Positions 23,829 through 33,169 of a DNA stretch of 33,465 nt are shown here, in pieces. Both the position numbers and the translations under genes were made by a program. Each line of letters opens with the position of its first letter. Within the stretch, counting starts at the first letter, position 1. The stretch is from Magnetococcales bacterium. Its GTDB lineage: Bacteria; Pseudomonadota; Magnetococcia; Magnetococcales; UBA8363. The notes beneath the pieces were generated by a model. That model saw only the letters and a program-made list of their open reading frames with translations. It ran no database searches and was not told the origin of the DNA. The stretch lies in contig JADFZF010000016.1 in assembly GCA_015232645.1 (NCBI GenBank), positions 1 to 33,465 on the forward strand, given 5' to 3'.

Positions 23829-26375
23829 TTACTGCTGCTCACGCAATGCCTCCAGTGGCGAAGTTCGCGCCATGTTCAGGGCAGGAAACAAGCCTGCAAG
23901 CAAGGCGGTCGGGGTTGCAATCAGCAGTGCCTGAATCAGCACGCTCACACTTGTCACCCGGTGCAGGCTCCATCCGAAAGAACGATAATTGATGACATCG
24001 ACCAAAATCCACCCCAGGAGGTAGCCCAAGGGCATGGCCAACAATCCGGCGATGAAGCCCATGAAACCCGTCTCCAGGAGAGCCAGACGCAGCAGATCAC
24101 CCGAAGTCATCCCCAAAGCCCGGAAAACCGCCAACTCCCGGCCACGTTCCAACTGGATGGCCATCAACGCCGTCCATATGCCCAAAAAAGCGGCCACCAC
24201 CCCCACCATGCGCAACACCCGGGTCACGGCGAAAGTACGATCCAATATTTCCAAAGAGGCCTCACGCAATTCGCGATTGGAACGGATTTCTACCGGATTG
24301 AAAGCTGCGGTTGCCTGACGGATGCTTGCCATCACAGCCGCCACGGTCTCCCCCTTCTGGACCCGTATCCCCATGGTGGCCATGGCATGGTCCTGCCAAT
24401 AACGGACGAACATGGTCCGGCTGATGGTGATGGAACCGGTATCGGCACGGAAATCGGCATAGATCCCGGCCACGGGGAGATCACGGTCTCCCAACGGGGT
24501 CGGAATGGTCAGACGGGATCCCACCTCCAGATGACGGCGAAAAGCCAAGGATTCGGAGACCAGAACTGCCTCCCCCTGTTGAAACCTGGGCCAGGAGTCC
24601 AGAGCCGAGCCGGCGATGAACCAGCGTTCCACATATCGGGGCCAATCAACATCCAAGACGAACAGGTTGACAATCCCCTCCTGGGTATCCATCCCGACCC
24701 GCCGCCCCAGACCGACACTGGCCACCCCGGGGACCTTGGACACCGCCGCCACCAGTTTCGGGTCGAGAATGCCCACTTCCACCCCGGCACCGGTGGAGGT
24801 CTCTCCGGTGGAGAGATAAATGTCGGACGACAAGGTATCCATGAGCCAATGTTCCACGGTGACCTGAAAGCTGTCCACCAGGATGCCCATGCTCACGACA
24901 TTGGCGACCGCCACCGTCAACGCCGCCACGGCGACCCCGGTACGGCTCAGGTTACGGGGGACCATGGCCAACGCCAATGTGGCCATCCATCCCCCAACAC
25001 GTTGCAGGATCGGTTGGATTGAACGGACAAGGAATACCATCAGCACCGGGGTGGCCATGGCGGCCCCGGTGGTCAGGAGGCCCAGGGAGATGAAACCGGC
25101 ATAGAGGTTGTTTCCCGGAAGGGCCAGAAGGATCATCCCGCCCAGGATGACCACGGCGCCCCACAGCCCCATGTGCCAAACTCCTTGGCGGGTGGCCAAC
25201 TCCAGGGCGGAACGGGTCAGAGCGACCGATGGCGGTGGTTGCAACGCTTCCCAGGCGGCCGGAAAAGTGGCCACGAGGGTGGCTCCCAATCCCAATAACA
25301 ACCCCTTGGCCAGGAAATACGGATCCAATGGTAATCCGGTGATCTGAAGACCGAAATAGAGATCGTTGATGGTTCGCACCACCAAAATCAGCAACCCTTG
25401 GCCCAGGAAATAACCAAAGATCAACCCCAGGAAGGTTCCTGGCATTCCCAAAAGCAAGCCATCGACCAAAAGTTGCACCAATAATTCCCCCCGCGTCACC
25501 CCCTGGGCCCGCAACAGTCCGATCCAATGGCGCCGGCGAACCACGGAAAAGGTGATGGTATTGAATATGATGAACATCCCCACCATCAAGGCCATCAGAC
25601 TCAACACCGACAGGTTCAAGCGAAACGATTGGGTCAGTCCCTCCAGGGCCTGGGAGTGATGCGCCATGGCCATCCAGTGCGTGGTCTCGGGGGCCTTGGG
25701 GAGGGGCGAACCTGGGTGTAACACGAGGTCAATCCGGGTCAATCGACCGAAAAAGTCCAAGAGTTCCTGGGCCGTGGCCACGTCAACCACCAAGGTATCG
25801 GTCAAACCGTGGCGGATCAGGGGATCGGCATCGTCCAAAAGGCCGATGATGGCGAGGGTATGTTCCTTGCCGAGAACCGATATGGATAGGGTATCCTGGG
25901 CGGTGATTCCTATTTTTCCAGCGGTTTGTACCGACATGAGCGCTGTTTTAGGGACGGTCACCAGTTTTGCCAAATCAACCCCGGAGGCGTTTTGGACCAG
26001 GTGAGGACGCAAGGGGGCATCCGCCACCACATCAATCCCCAGCAGGCGCAGAACCATTTCGGGGTGTTTGACCAGGACCACCGAACCTTCCACTACCGGT
26101 GCCGCCTGCGCGACACCCTCCTGCCAACGTACCTGACCAAAAATGTGTTCATCCATCCCCCCCGGAGGCCCGACCAATCGATGTGTCGATCGGCCGGATA
26201 TCGCCTGGGTGGAGAGGTGCATGGCCTGAATGGCTCCCTGATTGGCCAAGTCCACCGCGATCACCACCGCCACTCCCACGGCTATGCCGGCGATGGCCAA
26301 AAAAGTCATCCAGGGGTGTCCGAGGAAATATCGGAGGCTGGCGTGAATCAGCAGGGGAACGACGCTTTTTTTCAT
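23829..26375 (-). CDS. ABC transporter permease, FtsX/MacB type, large two-domain form
   Basis: The 848-aa membrane protein has a first hydrophobic helix (about 22-43), a periplasmic MacB_PCD-like region (45-245), an FtsX domain with three or more helices (about 250-420, VLSLMALMVGMFIIFNTITFSVV), further helices, a second periplasmic region, and a second FtsX domain at the C-terminus (about 725-848). This is the layout of LolE/MacB-class permeases duplicated in one chain. Such permeases act with a separate cytosolic ATPase and often an AttH-like protein. No ATPase gene lies in the window. The ATG at 26375 gives the expected N-terminus but has no good ribosome-binding site. Confidence 0.9.
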   Translation of the reverse strand: MKKSVVPLLIHASLRYFLGHPWMTFLAIAGIAVGVAVVIAVDLANQGAIQAMHLSTQAISGRSTHRLVGPPGGMDEHIFGQVRWQEGVAQAAPVVEGSVVLVKHPEMVLRLLGIDVVADAPLRPHLVQNASGVDLAKLVTVPKTALMSVQTAGKIGITAQDTLSISVLGKEHTLAIIGLLDDADPLIRHGLTDTLVVDVATAQELLDFFGRLTRIDLVLHPGSPLPKAPETTHWMAMAHHSQALEGLTQSFRLNLSVLSLMALMVGMFIIFNTITFSVVRRRHWIGLLRAQGVTRGELLVQLLVDGLLLGMPGTFLGLIFGYFLGQGLLILVVRTINDLYFGLQITGLPLDPYFLAKGLLLGLGATLVATFPAAWEALQPPPSVALTRSALELATRQGVWHMGLWGAVVILGGMILLALPGNNLYAGFISLGLLTTGAAMATPVLMVFLVRSIQPILQRVGGWMATLALAMVPRNLSRTGVAVAALTVAVANVVSMGILVDSFQVTVEHWLMDTLSSDIYLSTGETSTGAGVEVGILDPKLVAAVSKVPGVASVGLGRRVGMDTQEGIVNLFVLDVDWPRYVERWFIAGSALDSWPRFQQGEAVLVSESLAFRRHLEVGSRLTIPTPLGDRDLPVAGIYADFRADTGSITISRTMFVRYWQDHAMATMGIRVQKGETVAAVMASIRQATAAFNPVEIRSNRELREASLEILDRTFAVTRVLRMVGVVAAFLGIWTALMAIQLERGRELAVFRALGMTSGDLLRLALLETGFMGFIAGLLAMPLGYLLGWILVDVINYRSFGWSLHRVTSVSVLIQALLIATPTALLAGLFPALNMARTSPLEALREQQ

Positions 26376-26525
26376 TATAAGGATGTTATTTATCTCTGTA
26401 GACCCCTTTCAAGGCTATTTGTGGCTGGACAAGTGGCTCAATCAACAAACAGATTCATGGAATGGGCCGGGAAAGGGGGAAGGGCGAGAATGGACAAACC
26501 TTTGGGGCTTCGTCCGGGGCCGAAT

Positions 26526-26551
26526 CTGGGAAGGGACTCATCCTTTCCCAG
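26526..26551. repeat. Hairpin preceding dispersed element copy C
   Basis: CTGGGAAGG (26526-26534) pairs with CCTTTCCCAG (26542-26551) around GACTCAT, with one bulged T. ACCCC and the T-rich tract of copy C follow directly. Position and downstream context equal those of the hairpins at 149-166 and 281-294, but the stem sequence differs. Confidence 0.55.
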
Positions 26552-26602
26552 ACCCCTTTTTCTTTTTAATCATTCTAAACCGGAAGGGAGCTGAATAGTT
26601 AC
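26547..26602. repeat. Dispersed intergenic element, copy C
   Basis: It aligns without gaps to 291-346, 49 of 56 positions identical: CCCAGACCCC, an 11-base T-rich tract, AATCATTC, AAACCGGA, GGGA, CTGAAT, GTT. It ends 4 bp before the dedA stop codon on the minus strand. Read on the plus strand, hairpin plus T-tract is terminator-like, but no plus-strand gene precedes it. On the minus strand it is the A-rich complement, so it is not an evident terminator for dedA. Confidence 0.7.
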
Positions 26603-26606
26603 GATT

Positions 26607-27227
26607 TTATTTAAGAACGGTCTCGACCGTTGGTTCGTTCTTTTTCCCACGCCACCATTTGATCAGCGCAACGACAATGACCATCAGGACCACCCCCCCT
26701 AAAACATACATTTCATATTCCTTGACCCGTCCCAGAAAGACTTCCACCGCCTTGCCGAAAAAATATCCGGCGGCACCGAACGAACCCGCCCAAATGAACG
26801 CCGCCAAAAAATTGAGAACCATGAACCGGAAAAAGGAAAGCTGGCTCAAGCCAAAGGCTACGGAGCTGATATTGCGGACCCCATAAAAAAAGCGGTAGGA
26901 CAGAATAAACCATGCATCCCAGCGATGAATCAGATCCAAAACCCGATTCAAGCCCTCGGTCCATTTCCCTTTCTTTTTCAGGAACCATTCCCGCCCCAAC
27001 TTCCGCCCGATCCAGAAATAGGCCTGATCGCCCATGAAGGTCCCGACGGCAGCCACCAGCATGGTCAACCAAATATCGAAATATCCTCGGGATGCCAGGT
27101 ACGCCGCCACCAGCAGGACGGTTTCCCCTTCCACAAAGGTCCATGCAAACAGGATCAGATAGCCATATTCACGAAGTAGTTCTTCCACGACCGTACCCGC
27201 ATTCGAGCTGAATTCATTGAGAGTCAA
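26607..27227 (-). CDS. DedA-family membrane protein
   Basis: This is a DedA/SNARE-associated (VTT) family protein of about 206 aa. It shows LREYGYLILFAWTFVEGETVLLVAAYLASRG, then the amphipathic AAVGTFMGDQAYFWIGRKLG segment and FFYGVRNISSV; further hydrophobic helices lie at the C-terminus, which ends in basic residues. DedA proteins are involved in lipid carrier and membrane homeostasis. The start is uncertain: the frame is open to an ATG at 27344, inside the end of rsmB, but the family begins near residue 40 of that frame. I therefore chose a TTG at 27227, although it lacks a clear ribosome-binding site. It follows rsmB on the same strand. Confidence 0.8.
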   Translation of the reverse strand: MTLNEFSSNAGTVVEELLREYGYLILFAWTFVEGETVLLVAAYLASRGYFDIWLTMLVAAVGTFMGDQAYFWIGRKLGREWFLKKKGKWTEGLNRVLDLIHRWDAWFILSYRFFYGVRNISSVAFGLSQLSFFRFMVLNFLAAFIWAGSFGAAGYFFGKAVEVFLGRVKEYEMYVLGGVVLMVIVVALIKWWRGKKNEPTVETVLK

Positions 27228-27253
27228 AACGCCAGCGCTGCTATGAATGATCG

Positions 27254-28588
27254 TCAGGCCAAGCGTACCAATCTTGCGGCAAAAAATCCGTCCATGTCCG
27301 AAATTCCGAGCCTGGTTTGAAAAGCGCCATGAGGCGTGATCCATCCGGAGTCCAGACCATCCGCTTGCAGGGAAACGGGATCATGACGCCATTGGGGATG
27401 ATCAGCGAGAAACCGGTTGACCACCTCCTGGTTTTCCTCCGACTCCATGGAACAGGTCGCGTAAACCAATATCCCACCAGCGGCAACTCTGGGGGCAGCC
27501 GCTTTCAGGATGGCCAGTTGCTCCTGCTGCATGCGCGCTGGGTCTTCGGGTTTTCGCAGCCATTTGATATCGGGGTGACGGCGAATGATCCCGGTACCGG
27601 TACATGGTGCATCCACCAGAACCCGGTCAAAAGTACGTCCATCCAGAAGTCCGGGGTCGGTCATATCCCCCGCCACGATTTCGACCCCCTGAATCCGCAG
27701 CCGGCGTAGATTTTCCCGCAATCGTTGCAAGCGGGCCTGACTTTTATCGAGCGCGGTCAATTGTACCTGAGCGCCGGACTGTCGCGCCAGATCTGCCAGA
27801 TGGGCGGTCTTGCCGCCAGGAGCCGCACAGGCGTCGAGAATCCGATCCCCCGGTTGGGGATGCAATAATCGTGGAATCCACTGCGCCCCTTGGTCGGCGA
27901 CGGCAAAGGTTCCCCGATCATAACCGGGCAGATCCTCCACCCTGCCGCCGGCATCCCAAATCAGCGCATCCGGTGTATCGGGACAGCGTTTCGCGCCCGC
28001 CTCCAGGAGCTGCTTCCAGGTGATTTCCCGGGCAGGAGGGTCTCCATGCAGCCGAAGTGTCAATGGTGCCGGTCGATTGCCTGCTTCCAGGCGTCTGCGA
28101 CATTCCAGCTCTCCTTCCCGCTCCCACCATCGCTTGACCAACCACAGGGGAAAAGAGGTGGCTACCGCCAATCGTTCCATGGGATCGGCGATGGCGTTCA
28201 ATATCGTACTCTGGTCCTTCGATACCGCTTGACGCAACACCGCATTACAAAAGGAGGCCATGGCCCTTTCCCTGGAGTTTTTGACCAGGGTGATGGCTTC
28301 AAACACCGCCGCCCGAGCCGGTATCCTGAGAAACATGGTCTGGTAGAGGGCCGTCACCAGAACGGCCTTGATGAAGTGTCGTTTGGCGGGCAATGGTCGG
28401 GACATGCAACTGGAAACCATGGCATTCAATAAGGAATGGTGCCGCAGCGATCCCAAGGCAATCTCACGGGCTAACCCTTTGTCACGGACTGAGAGCCCTT
28501 GCAGCCAATCATGACCACGCAGCTGCATGCCGTCATGCATGACCTGCATAAGCGCCAAAACCGCGCGCCCGCGAGGACCAGTATTCAT
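27254..28588 (-). CDS. rsmB: 16S rRNA (cytosine(967)-C(5))-methyltransferase
   Basis: This 444-aa enzyme makes m5C967 in 16S rRNA. The N-terminal NusB-like RNA-binding domain (about 1-135) is followed by the methyltransferase with SAM motif DACAAPGGKT (about 252-261) and the two catalytic cysteines of RsmB enzymes: C329 in DAPCTGTG and C379 in YATCSMESEEN. The ATG at 28588 has GGAG 5 bases upstream and is preferred over an ATG six codons earlier (28606). It is 40 bp from the engB stop on the same strand. Confidence 0.95.
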   Translation of the reverse strand: MNTGPRGRAVLALMQVMHDGMQLRGHDWLQGLSVRDKGLAREIALGSLRHHSLLNAMVSSCMSRPLPAKRHFIKAVLVTALYQTMFLRIPARAAVFEAITLVKNSRERAMASFCNAVLRQAVSKDQSTILNAIADPMERLAVATSFPLWLVKRWWEREGELECRRRLEAGNRPAPLTLRLHGDPPAREITWKQLLEAGAKRCPDTPDALIWDAGGRVEDLPGYDRGTFAVADQGAQWIPRLLHPQPGDRILDACAAPGGKTAHLADLARQSGAQVQLTALDKSQARLQRLRENLRRLRIQGVEIVAGDMTDPGLLDGRTFDRVLVDAPCTGTGIIRRHPDIKWLRKPEDPARMQQEQLAILKAAAPRVAAGGILVYATCSMESEENQEVVNRFLADHPQWRHDPVSLQADGLDSGWITPHGAFQTRLGISDMDGFFAARLVRLA

Positions 28589-28628
28589 GAGGTCTCCGGG
28601 GGTCATGGCGCCGGTGAACTCGCGTCAT

Positions 28629-29237
28629 TCATGCCAGAATGTCCTGCAGGCGTTGCCACAACACCTCCAGCCCCTCGTTGGTATGGGCCGAAACCGGAAC
28701 CACCGGTGGCAATCCGTAACCGGGGATCTGCAGCACCCGTTGCTGTAGATCTTTCAAGGCCTGACGCCGGGGGTTGGATTTCAATTGATCGATCTTGGTG
28801 GCGATGGGAAGCCAGGGAGTCCCGGAAGCGGCCAGCAGCGCCATCAATTCCAGGTCGAGGGAAGTCAGGCCGCGGCGTAAGTCCAACAGGATCACAACCG
28901 CGCGCAATCCCGACCGGTTCTTCAGGTAGTGTTCCATGACCCGATCCCAGACCTGACGCTGATCCCGGGGCACTTTGGCATAGCCATATCCAGGCAAATC
29001 GACGAAGATGAAACGTCCTCCCACCGAAAAAAAATTGATTTCCCGGGTCCGACCAGGAGTACGACTGACCCGTGCCAAATTTTTTCGGTTGAGCAATCGG
29101 TTCAATAACGACGATTTACCGACGTTGGAACGACCCGCAAAAGCGATCTCCGGGAATGTCGCCGCAGGGAAATCACGGCTGTCCACGGCGCCGGTGATGA
29201 ACTCGGATCTGAGATAACTGCCGGGATGTTGATTCAT
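28629..29237 (-). CDS. engB: Ribosome biogenesis GTPase YihA/EngB
   Basis: This 202-aa TRAFAC-class GTPase is needed for 50S subunit assembly in well-studied relatives. G1 is GRSNVGKSS (35-43), G3 is DLPGYGYAKV (80-89) and G4 is TKID (147-150). Length fits the family. The ATG at 29237 has no strong ribosome-binding site. It is divergent from dusB across 81 bp. rsmB follows on the same strand. Confidence 0.95.
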   Translation of the reverse strand: MNQHPGSYLRSEFITGAVDSRDFPAATFPEIAFAGRSNVGKSSLLNRLLNRKNLARVSRTPGRTREINFFSVGGRFIFVDLPGYGYAKVPRDQRQVWDRVMEHYLKNRSGLRAVVILLDLRRGLTSLDLELMALLAASGTPWLPIATKIDQLKSNPRRQALKDLQQRVLQIPGYGLPPVVPVSAHTNEGLEVLWQRLQDILA

Positions 29238-29318
29238 GATGCTTGAAAAGGACTCACAAAAAGTGGCAAAGTTGCCTGAATATTAAGCTTCCCCCCCAAC
29301 TCCAAGATCGCCCTGACC

Positions 29319-30323
29319 GTGAATGCCATCGACGAACTGTTTGCCAACACCGCCGCCCAGGGTCATCGTGTCCCTCTGCTTCTGGCCCCCATGGCCGGGG
29401 TGACCGATGCTCCGTTTCGCGGTATCGCCATCAGATATGGCGCCCATCTGGCGTTCTCGGAGATGATCGCCTCTCAGGCCATGGTGCGCAACTCTCCAAA
29501 AAGCATTAAAATTGCCAGCATCCTGCATCCTGAACCGTTCTTTGCGGTACAGATTGCCGGCTCCGACCCCCAGGTCATGGCCGAAGCCGCCAGAATGAAC
29601 GAAGCCCGTGGCGCCCGTATCATCGATATCAACATGGGATGCCCGATGAAAAAAATTACCGGCGCTGGGGCCGGCGCAGCGTTGTTACGGGATGAATCCC
29701 GTGCCGCCACCATTGTCAACGCCGTCAGTCGCGCCGTCAAGGTTCCGGTAACGGTCAAGATTCGTCTGGGTTGGGACCGTGAACATCAAAACGGCTTGGC
29801 CATTGCGCGCTTGGCGGAACAGAACGGCGCCCGTATGGTTACGATTCACGGACGGACCCGCCAGGACATGTACCATGGTCGAGCCGATTGGAGCGCCATC
29901 GCCGCCATCAAAAAGGGACTGTCCATCCCGGTCATTGGCAATGGCGATATCATTGATCCTCAAAGCGCCTTGGAAATGCTGAGCGTCTCGGGTGTGGATG
30001 GCCTCATGATCGGACGTGCCGCCTTGGGCAGACCCTGGATCTTCGCCCAGACGACCCAATTCCTGGCCGGAGGTCCAGTCCCTGCCCCCCCCGACAGTGC
30101 CCACCTTCTGGATCTGGTCATGGAGCACTTCGATGCCTTGATCCGGCACATGGGCCCGGAGCTGGGCAACCGTATGGCACGCAAACATCTCGCCTGGTAT
30201 ACCCGAGGATTGAAGGGTGGCTCCCGTTTTCGCGATGCCGTCAACCATTCCCCCGACCATCATACCACCGCAGCCATGATTCAGACCTTTTTCCGTTCTC
30301 AACCCGAATTCAGGATCCACTGA
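29319..30323 (+). CDS. dusB: tRNA-dihydrouridine synthase, DusB (NifR3) type
   Basis: This 334-aa FMN-dependent enzyme reduces uridines in tRNA. The TIM-barrel opening APMAGVTDAPFR is followed by INMGCPMKK, which has the catalytic C108, then TIHGRTRQDMYHG and a GNGDI phosphate-binding segment; the helical C-terminal domain closes the chain. The start codon appears to be a GTG at 29319; the upstream sequence has no strong ribosome-binding site. The gene order dusB-ntrB-ntrC is the nifR3-ntrBC operon of many Alphaproteobacteria. The stop overlaps the ntrB start by one base. Confidence 0.94.
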   Translation: MNAIDELFANTAAQGHRVPLLLAPMAGVTDAPFRGIAIRYGAHLAFSEMIASQAMVRNSPKSIKIASILHPEPFFAVQIAGSDPQVMAEAARMNEARGARIIDINMGCPMKKITGAGAGAALLRDESRAATIVNAVSRAVKVPVTVKIRLGWDREHQNGLAIARLAEQNGARMVTIHGRTRQDMYHGRADWSAIAAIKKGLSIPVIGNGDIIDPQSALEMLSVSGVDGLMIGRAALGRPWIFAQTTQFLAGGPVPAPPDSAHLLDLVMEHFDALIRHMGPELGNRMARKHLAWYTRGLKGGSRFRDAVNHSPDHHTTAAMIQTFFRSQPEFRIH

Positions 30324-31414
30324 TGCCTACGGCGAAAATAGAAAAAAGATCACGGGAACATCGCCCTTTTTCGCTTCATGTACTCTGGGACCATATCGAT
30401 CTGGCTCTGCTGGCCCTGGATGACCGGATGATTGTCCAAAATGTCAATGCGGCCTGTGAAAGGATGTTCGGCAAGACACACCGATGGCTGACCGGGCAAC
30501 CGATCGAAGCGCTGTTGCCCGGTTATCCGGTGGCGGTGGATCTCATTCAAAGGGCCCAGAATCTGAACATGCCTTTTCGCAGTCGCGATTCCCGCATCTC
30601 CCCCGCCCCCGGGCGGCTGCTTATGGTTTCCCTCACCGTCGTTCCCCTGCGCAGCGCCGAAGGTCATCTCATGGGGACGCTGCTGCAGTTGGAGGAATCG
30701 AGTGATTCGGAACGTCTGGAGCAAAGGGAACGCTTGAATGAAACCATCGATTCCCTCGGATTTTTGGCGATGTCGGTGGCCCACGAGGTCAAAAATCCGT
30801 TGGCGGGCATCCGTGGTGCCGCGCAGCTCATCGAAATGCAACCTTTGAATCCGGCCGCCATCACCTGCACCCAACTGATCCGTTCCGAAGTGGATCGGAT
30901 CAGTCGTCTGCTGGATTCCCTGCTGGGGCTGGCGGACAACCAACCGGTCATGGAAAAAGAGACCAACATTCATGAAATAATCAACCATGTGCAAAAAATC
31001 ATCGGACCCATGCACCCTGAACCACTTTTCGATTTTGATCCATCGCTGCCCTTCATTCGCGGTGATCGGGACCAGCTGGTGCAGGTGTTCTTGAACCTGA
31101 TGCAGAATGCCCTGGAGGCCCTGCGAAACGTACCCAATCCCGTCTTGCACATCCAGACCCGGATCTCGGATCGCATCCGGTTCGAACAGGGGCGGCGACG
31201 AAAACAAATCATCATTGAAATATTGGATAACGGTCCAGGAATCCCGGAGGAGCTGAAGAAAAAAATCTTTTTGCCGTTCGTTACCACCAAAACCAAGGGA
31301 ACCGGTCTGGGACTGACCATTTGTCAAAAAATCGTTCACGAGCATAATGGTCAGATTGAGGTGGAAAGCCATCCCGGACGCACCATATTCCGCATTTTTC
31401 TCCCCATACCCTGA
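30323..31414 (+). CDS. ntrB: Nitrogen regulation sensor kinase NtrB
   Basis: This is a 363-aa cytosolic histidine kinase without membrane segments. A PAS domain (about 20-125) is followed by the HisKA region with H154 in SVAHEVKNPLAGIRGAAQLIE and the ATPase with N-box NLMQNALEAL, G1 DNGPGIP and G2 GTGLGL. In relatives it phosphorylates NtrC under nitrogen limitation and is restrained by PII protein. The TGATG junction with dusB and the two-base gap to ntrC indicate one operon. Confidence 0.93.
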   Translation: MPTAKIEKRSREHRPFSLHVLWDHIDLALLALDDRMIVQNVNAACERMFGKTHRWLTGQPIEALLPGYPVAVDLIQRAQNLNMPFRSRDSRISPAPGRLLMVSLTVVPLRSAEGHLMGTLLQLEESSDSERLEQRERLNETIDSLGFLAMSVAHEVKNPLAGIRGAAQLIEMQPLNPAAITCTQLIRSEVDRISRLLDSLLGLADNQPVMEKETNIHEIINHVQKIIGPMHPEPLFDFDPSLPFIRGDRDQLVQVFLNLMQNALEALRNVPNPVLHIQTRISDRIRFEQGRRRKQIIIEILDNGPGIPEELKKKIFLPFVTTKTKGTGLGLTICQKIVHEHNGQIEVESHPGRTIFRIFLPIP

Positions 31415-31416
31415 CT

Positions 31417-32883
31417 ATGAACCGCAACCTAAAAACCATTCTGGTCGCCGACGACGATGCCTCCATCCGCTTTGTCTTGGAAACAGCCCTGGGACAGGCG
31501 GGTTTTGCCGTGGAAACATTCAACAATTGTCAGGATCTGCTCAGTCGCGCCACCCATGGAACCTGCGACCTCGTCATCACCGATATCGTCATGCCGGGTG
31601 GTTCCGGGCTGGACCTGCTCAAAACCTTGAAAACTCTGCGCCCGGAGCTGCCAGTCATCGTCATCACCGCGCAAAGCACCTTGCGGAATGCCGTCAGCGC
31701 CTTTGAACGCGGGGCGTTTGAATATTTATCCAAACCTTTCGATATCATTAACATCGTCGAATTGGTCGGTCGGGCGTTGGATAGCCAAACGAGCCATTCC
31801 CCGAAACGGGGGGTGGACATGGACCGTTTTGGCGGCATCATCGGTTCATCCCGGGCCATGCAGGAATTGTTTCGCACCATCGGCCGTCTGGCCAATTCGG
31901 AAATGACGGTACTGATCCACGGCGAATCGGGGACCGGCAAAGAACTGGTTGCCCGGGCCATCCATGCCCACAGTCCCAGACGCCATGGACCGTTCACCGC
32001 CATCAACATGGCGGCCATACCTAAAAATCTGGTGGAAAGCGATCTGTTCGGCCATGAAAAAGGGGCCTTCACCGGCGCCATTTCCCGACGAACCGGTCAT
32101 TTCGAACGCTCGCGTGAAGGAACGTTGTTTCTGGATGAAATCGGCGATATGCCCATGGAAGCCCAAACCCGACTGCTCCGGGTGCTGCAAAACGGAACCT
32201 TCACCCGCATCGGCGGAACGGAAATCATCAGCGCCAACGTACGCATCATCGCCGCCACCCACCAGGATCTCCCCCTGGCCATCAGCAGCGGACGCTTTCG
32301 TGAAGATCTGTTTTATCGCTTGAACGTCATCCCCTTGAGCGTCCCATCGCTACGCTCCCGTCCCGAAGATATTCCGCTATTATGCGACTATTTTTTTGCC
32401 CAGGTTTCCAAGAAAACCAATATTCCCCCTAAATGGTTTACCCCTGAAGCCATGGCCCAGCTCCAAAGCTATAGCTGGCCCGGGAATGTCCGCGAGCTGG
32501 AAAATTTGATTCAACGGCTTATGATTCTCTCCCCCCACGACACCATCGGTTCCGATCGTCTCGATTTCATCGACGCCGATGCCCCCGCCGCCAACATACC
32601 GCTGCCGGTCAGCCCCGGACTGTTGGATCCACCTCGACACCCGCGCCCGCTCCCGGGCCCCTCCCTGGAGGACAGTATCATCGCCCTGGTGGAACGCTAT
32701 TTTTCTGAAAGCAACAGCAGTGACATCTCCGACCTCTACGACCGGATTTTGCGAGATGTAGAAAAGACTCTCTTCCATAAGGTGTTGCGAGAAACCAAAG
32801 GGAACCGAATCAAGGCGGCGCGTATTCTGGGCCTGAACCGAAACACCTTGCGGAAAAAGTGTCATGACCTGGGTTTGGAATGA
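31417..32883 (+). CDS. ntrC: Nitrogen regulation response regulator NtrC
   Basis: This is a 488-aa sigma-54 activator. The receiver domain has DDD (12-14), D56 and K106. The AAA+ domain has Walker A GESGTGKE (169-176), the sigma-54-contacting GAFTGA loop (216-221) and Walker B FLDEIGDMP. A Fis-type helix-turn-helix closes the protein (about 460-488, IKAARILGLNRNTLRKK). All catalytic and sigma-54-contact motifs are intact, so it should activate sigma-54 promoters in response to nitrogen status. Sole partner NtrB lies directly upstream. Confidence 0.95.
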   Translation: MNRNLKTILVADDDASIRFVLETALGQAGFAVETFNNCQDLLSRATHGTCDLVITDIVMPGGSGLDLLKTLKTLRPELPVIVITAQSTLRNAVSAFERGAFEYLSKPFDIINIVELVGRALDSQTSHSPKRGVDMDRFGGIIGSSRAMQELFRTIGRLANSEMTVLIHGESGTGKELVARAIHAHSPRRHGPFTAINMAAIPKNLVESDLFGHEKGAFTGAISRRTGHFERSREGTLFLDEIGDMPMEAQTRLLRVLQNGTFTRIGGTEIISANVRIIAATHQDLPLAISSGRFREDLFYRLNVIPLSVPSLRSRPEDIPLLCDYFFAQVSKKTNIPPKWFTPEAMAQLQSYSWPGNVRELENLIQRLMILSPHDTIGSDRLDFIDADAPAANIPLPVSPGLLDPPRHPRPLPGPSLEDSIIALVERYFSESNSSDISDLYDRILRDVEKTLFHKVLRETKGNRIKAARILGLNRNTLRKKCHDLGLE

Positions 32884-32976
32884 TCTCGCTTCATCATCGG
32901 AACCCATTTCAGGTCCTTGGCGACACTTCTCCACCAGGGCAATCAGCAAAACCTGATGGTTCCATGACCCGGGACG

Positions 32977-33005
32977 TTGACAGCGGGGCCGAGTTTTTTT
33001 AAATT
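32977..33005 (+). promoter_or_regulatory. Candidate sigma-70 promoter for the atp operon
   Basis: TTGACA at 32977-32982 is a perfect -35 hexamer, separated by 17 bases from TAAATT (33000-33005), which matches four of six -10 positions. It lies 93 bp after the ntrC stop and points at the AtpI-like gene. The T-rich run 32994-33000 overlaps the spacer. Activity is inferred from sequence only. Confidence 0.5.
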
Positions 33006-33169
33006 ACCAGAGAAAGCAGAGAAGAAACTCAATCAGACTATGGCCGCCCGCTGACGATGGATGCTTGTCCGGGGGCCGCAGCGTGTCGTCAGGAGGGAGC
33101 CTGCGACCCCGACCGATGTCTCCCATTCGGATTGCCAGCCATGTCCCTTTCGTCCCAGGCCCTCTGGCC

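Noticed and set aside
23961-25022. 353-codon plus-strand frame inside the FtsX permease
   Set aside because: Composition rich in His, Gln and Gly with no motif; it lies wholly opposite a clear membrane protein gene.
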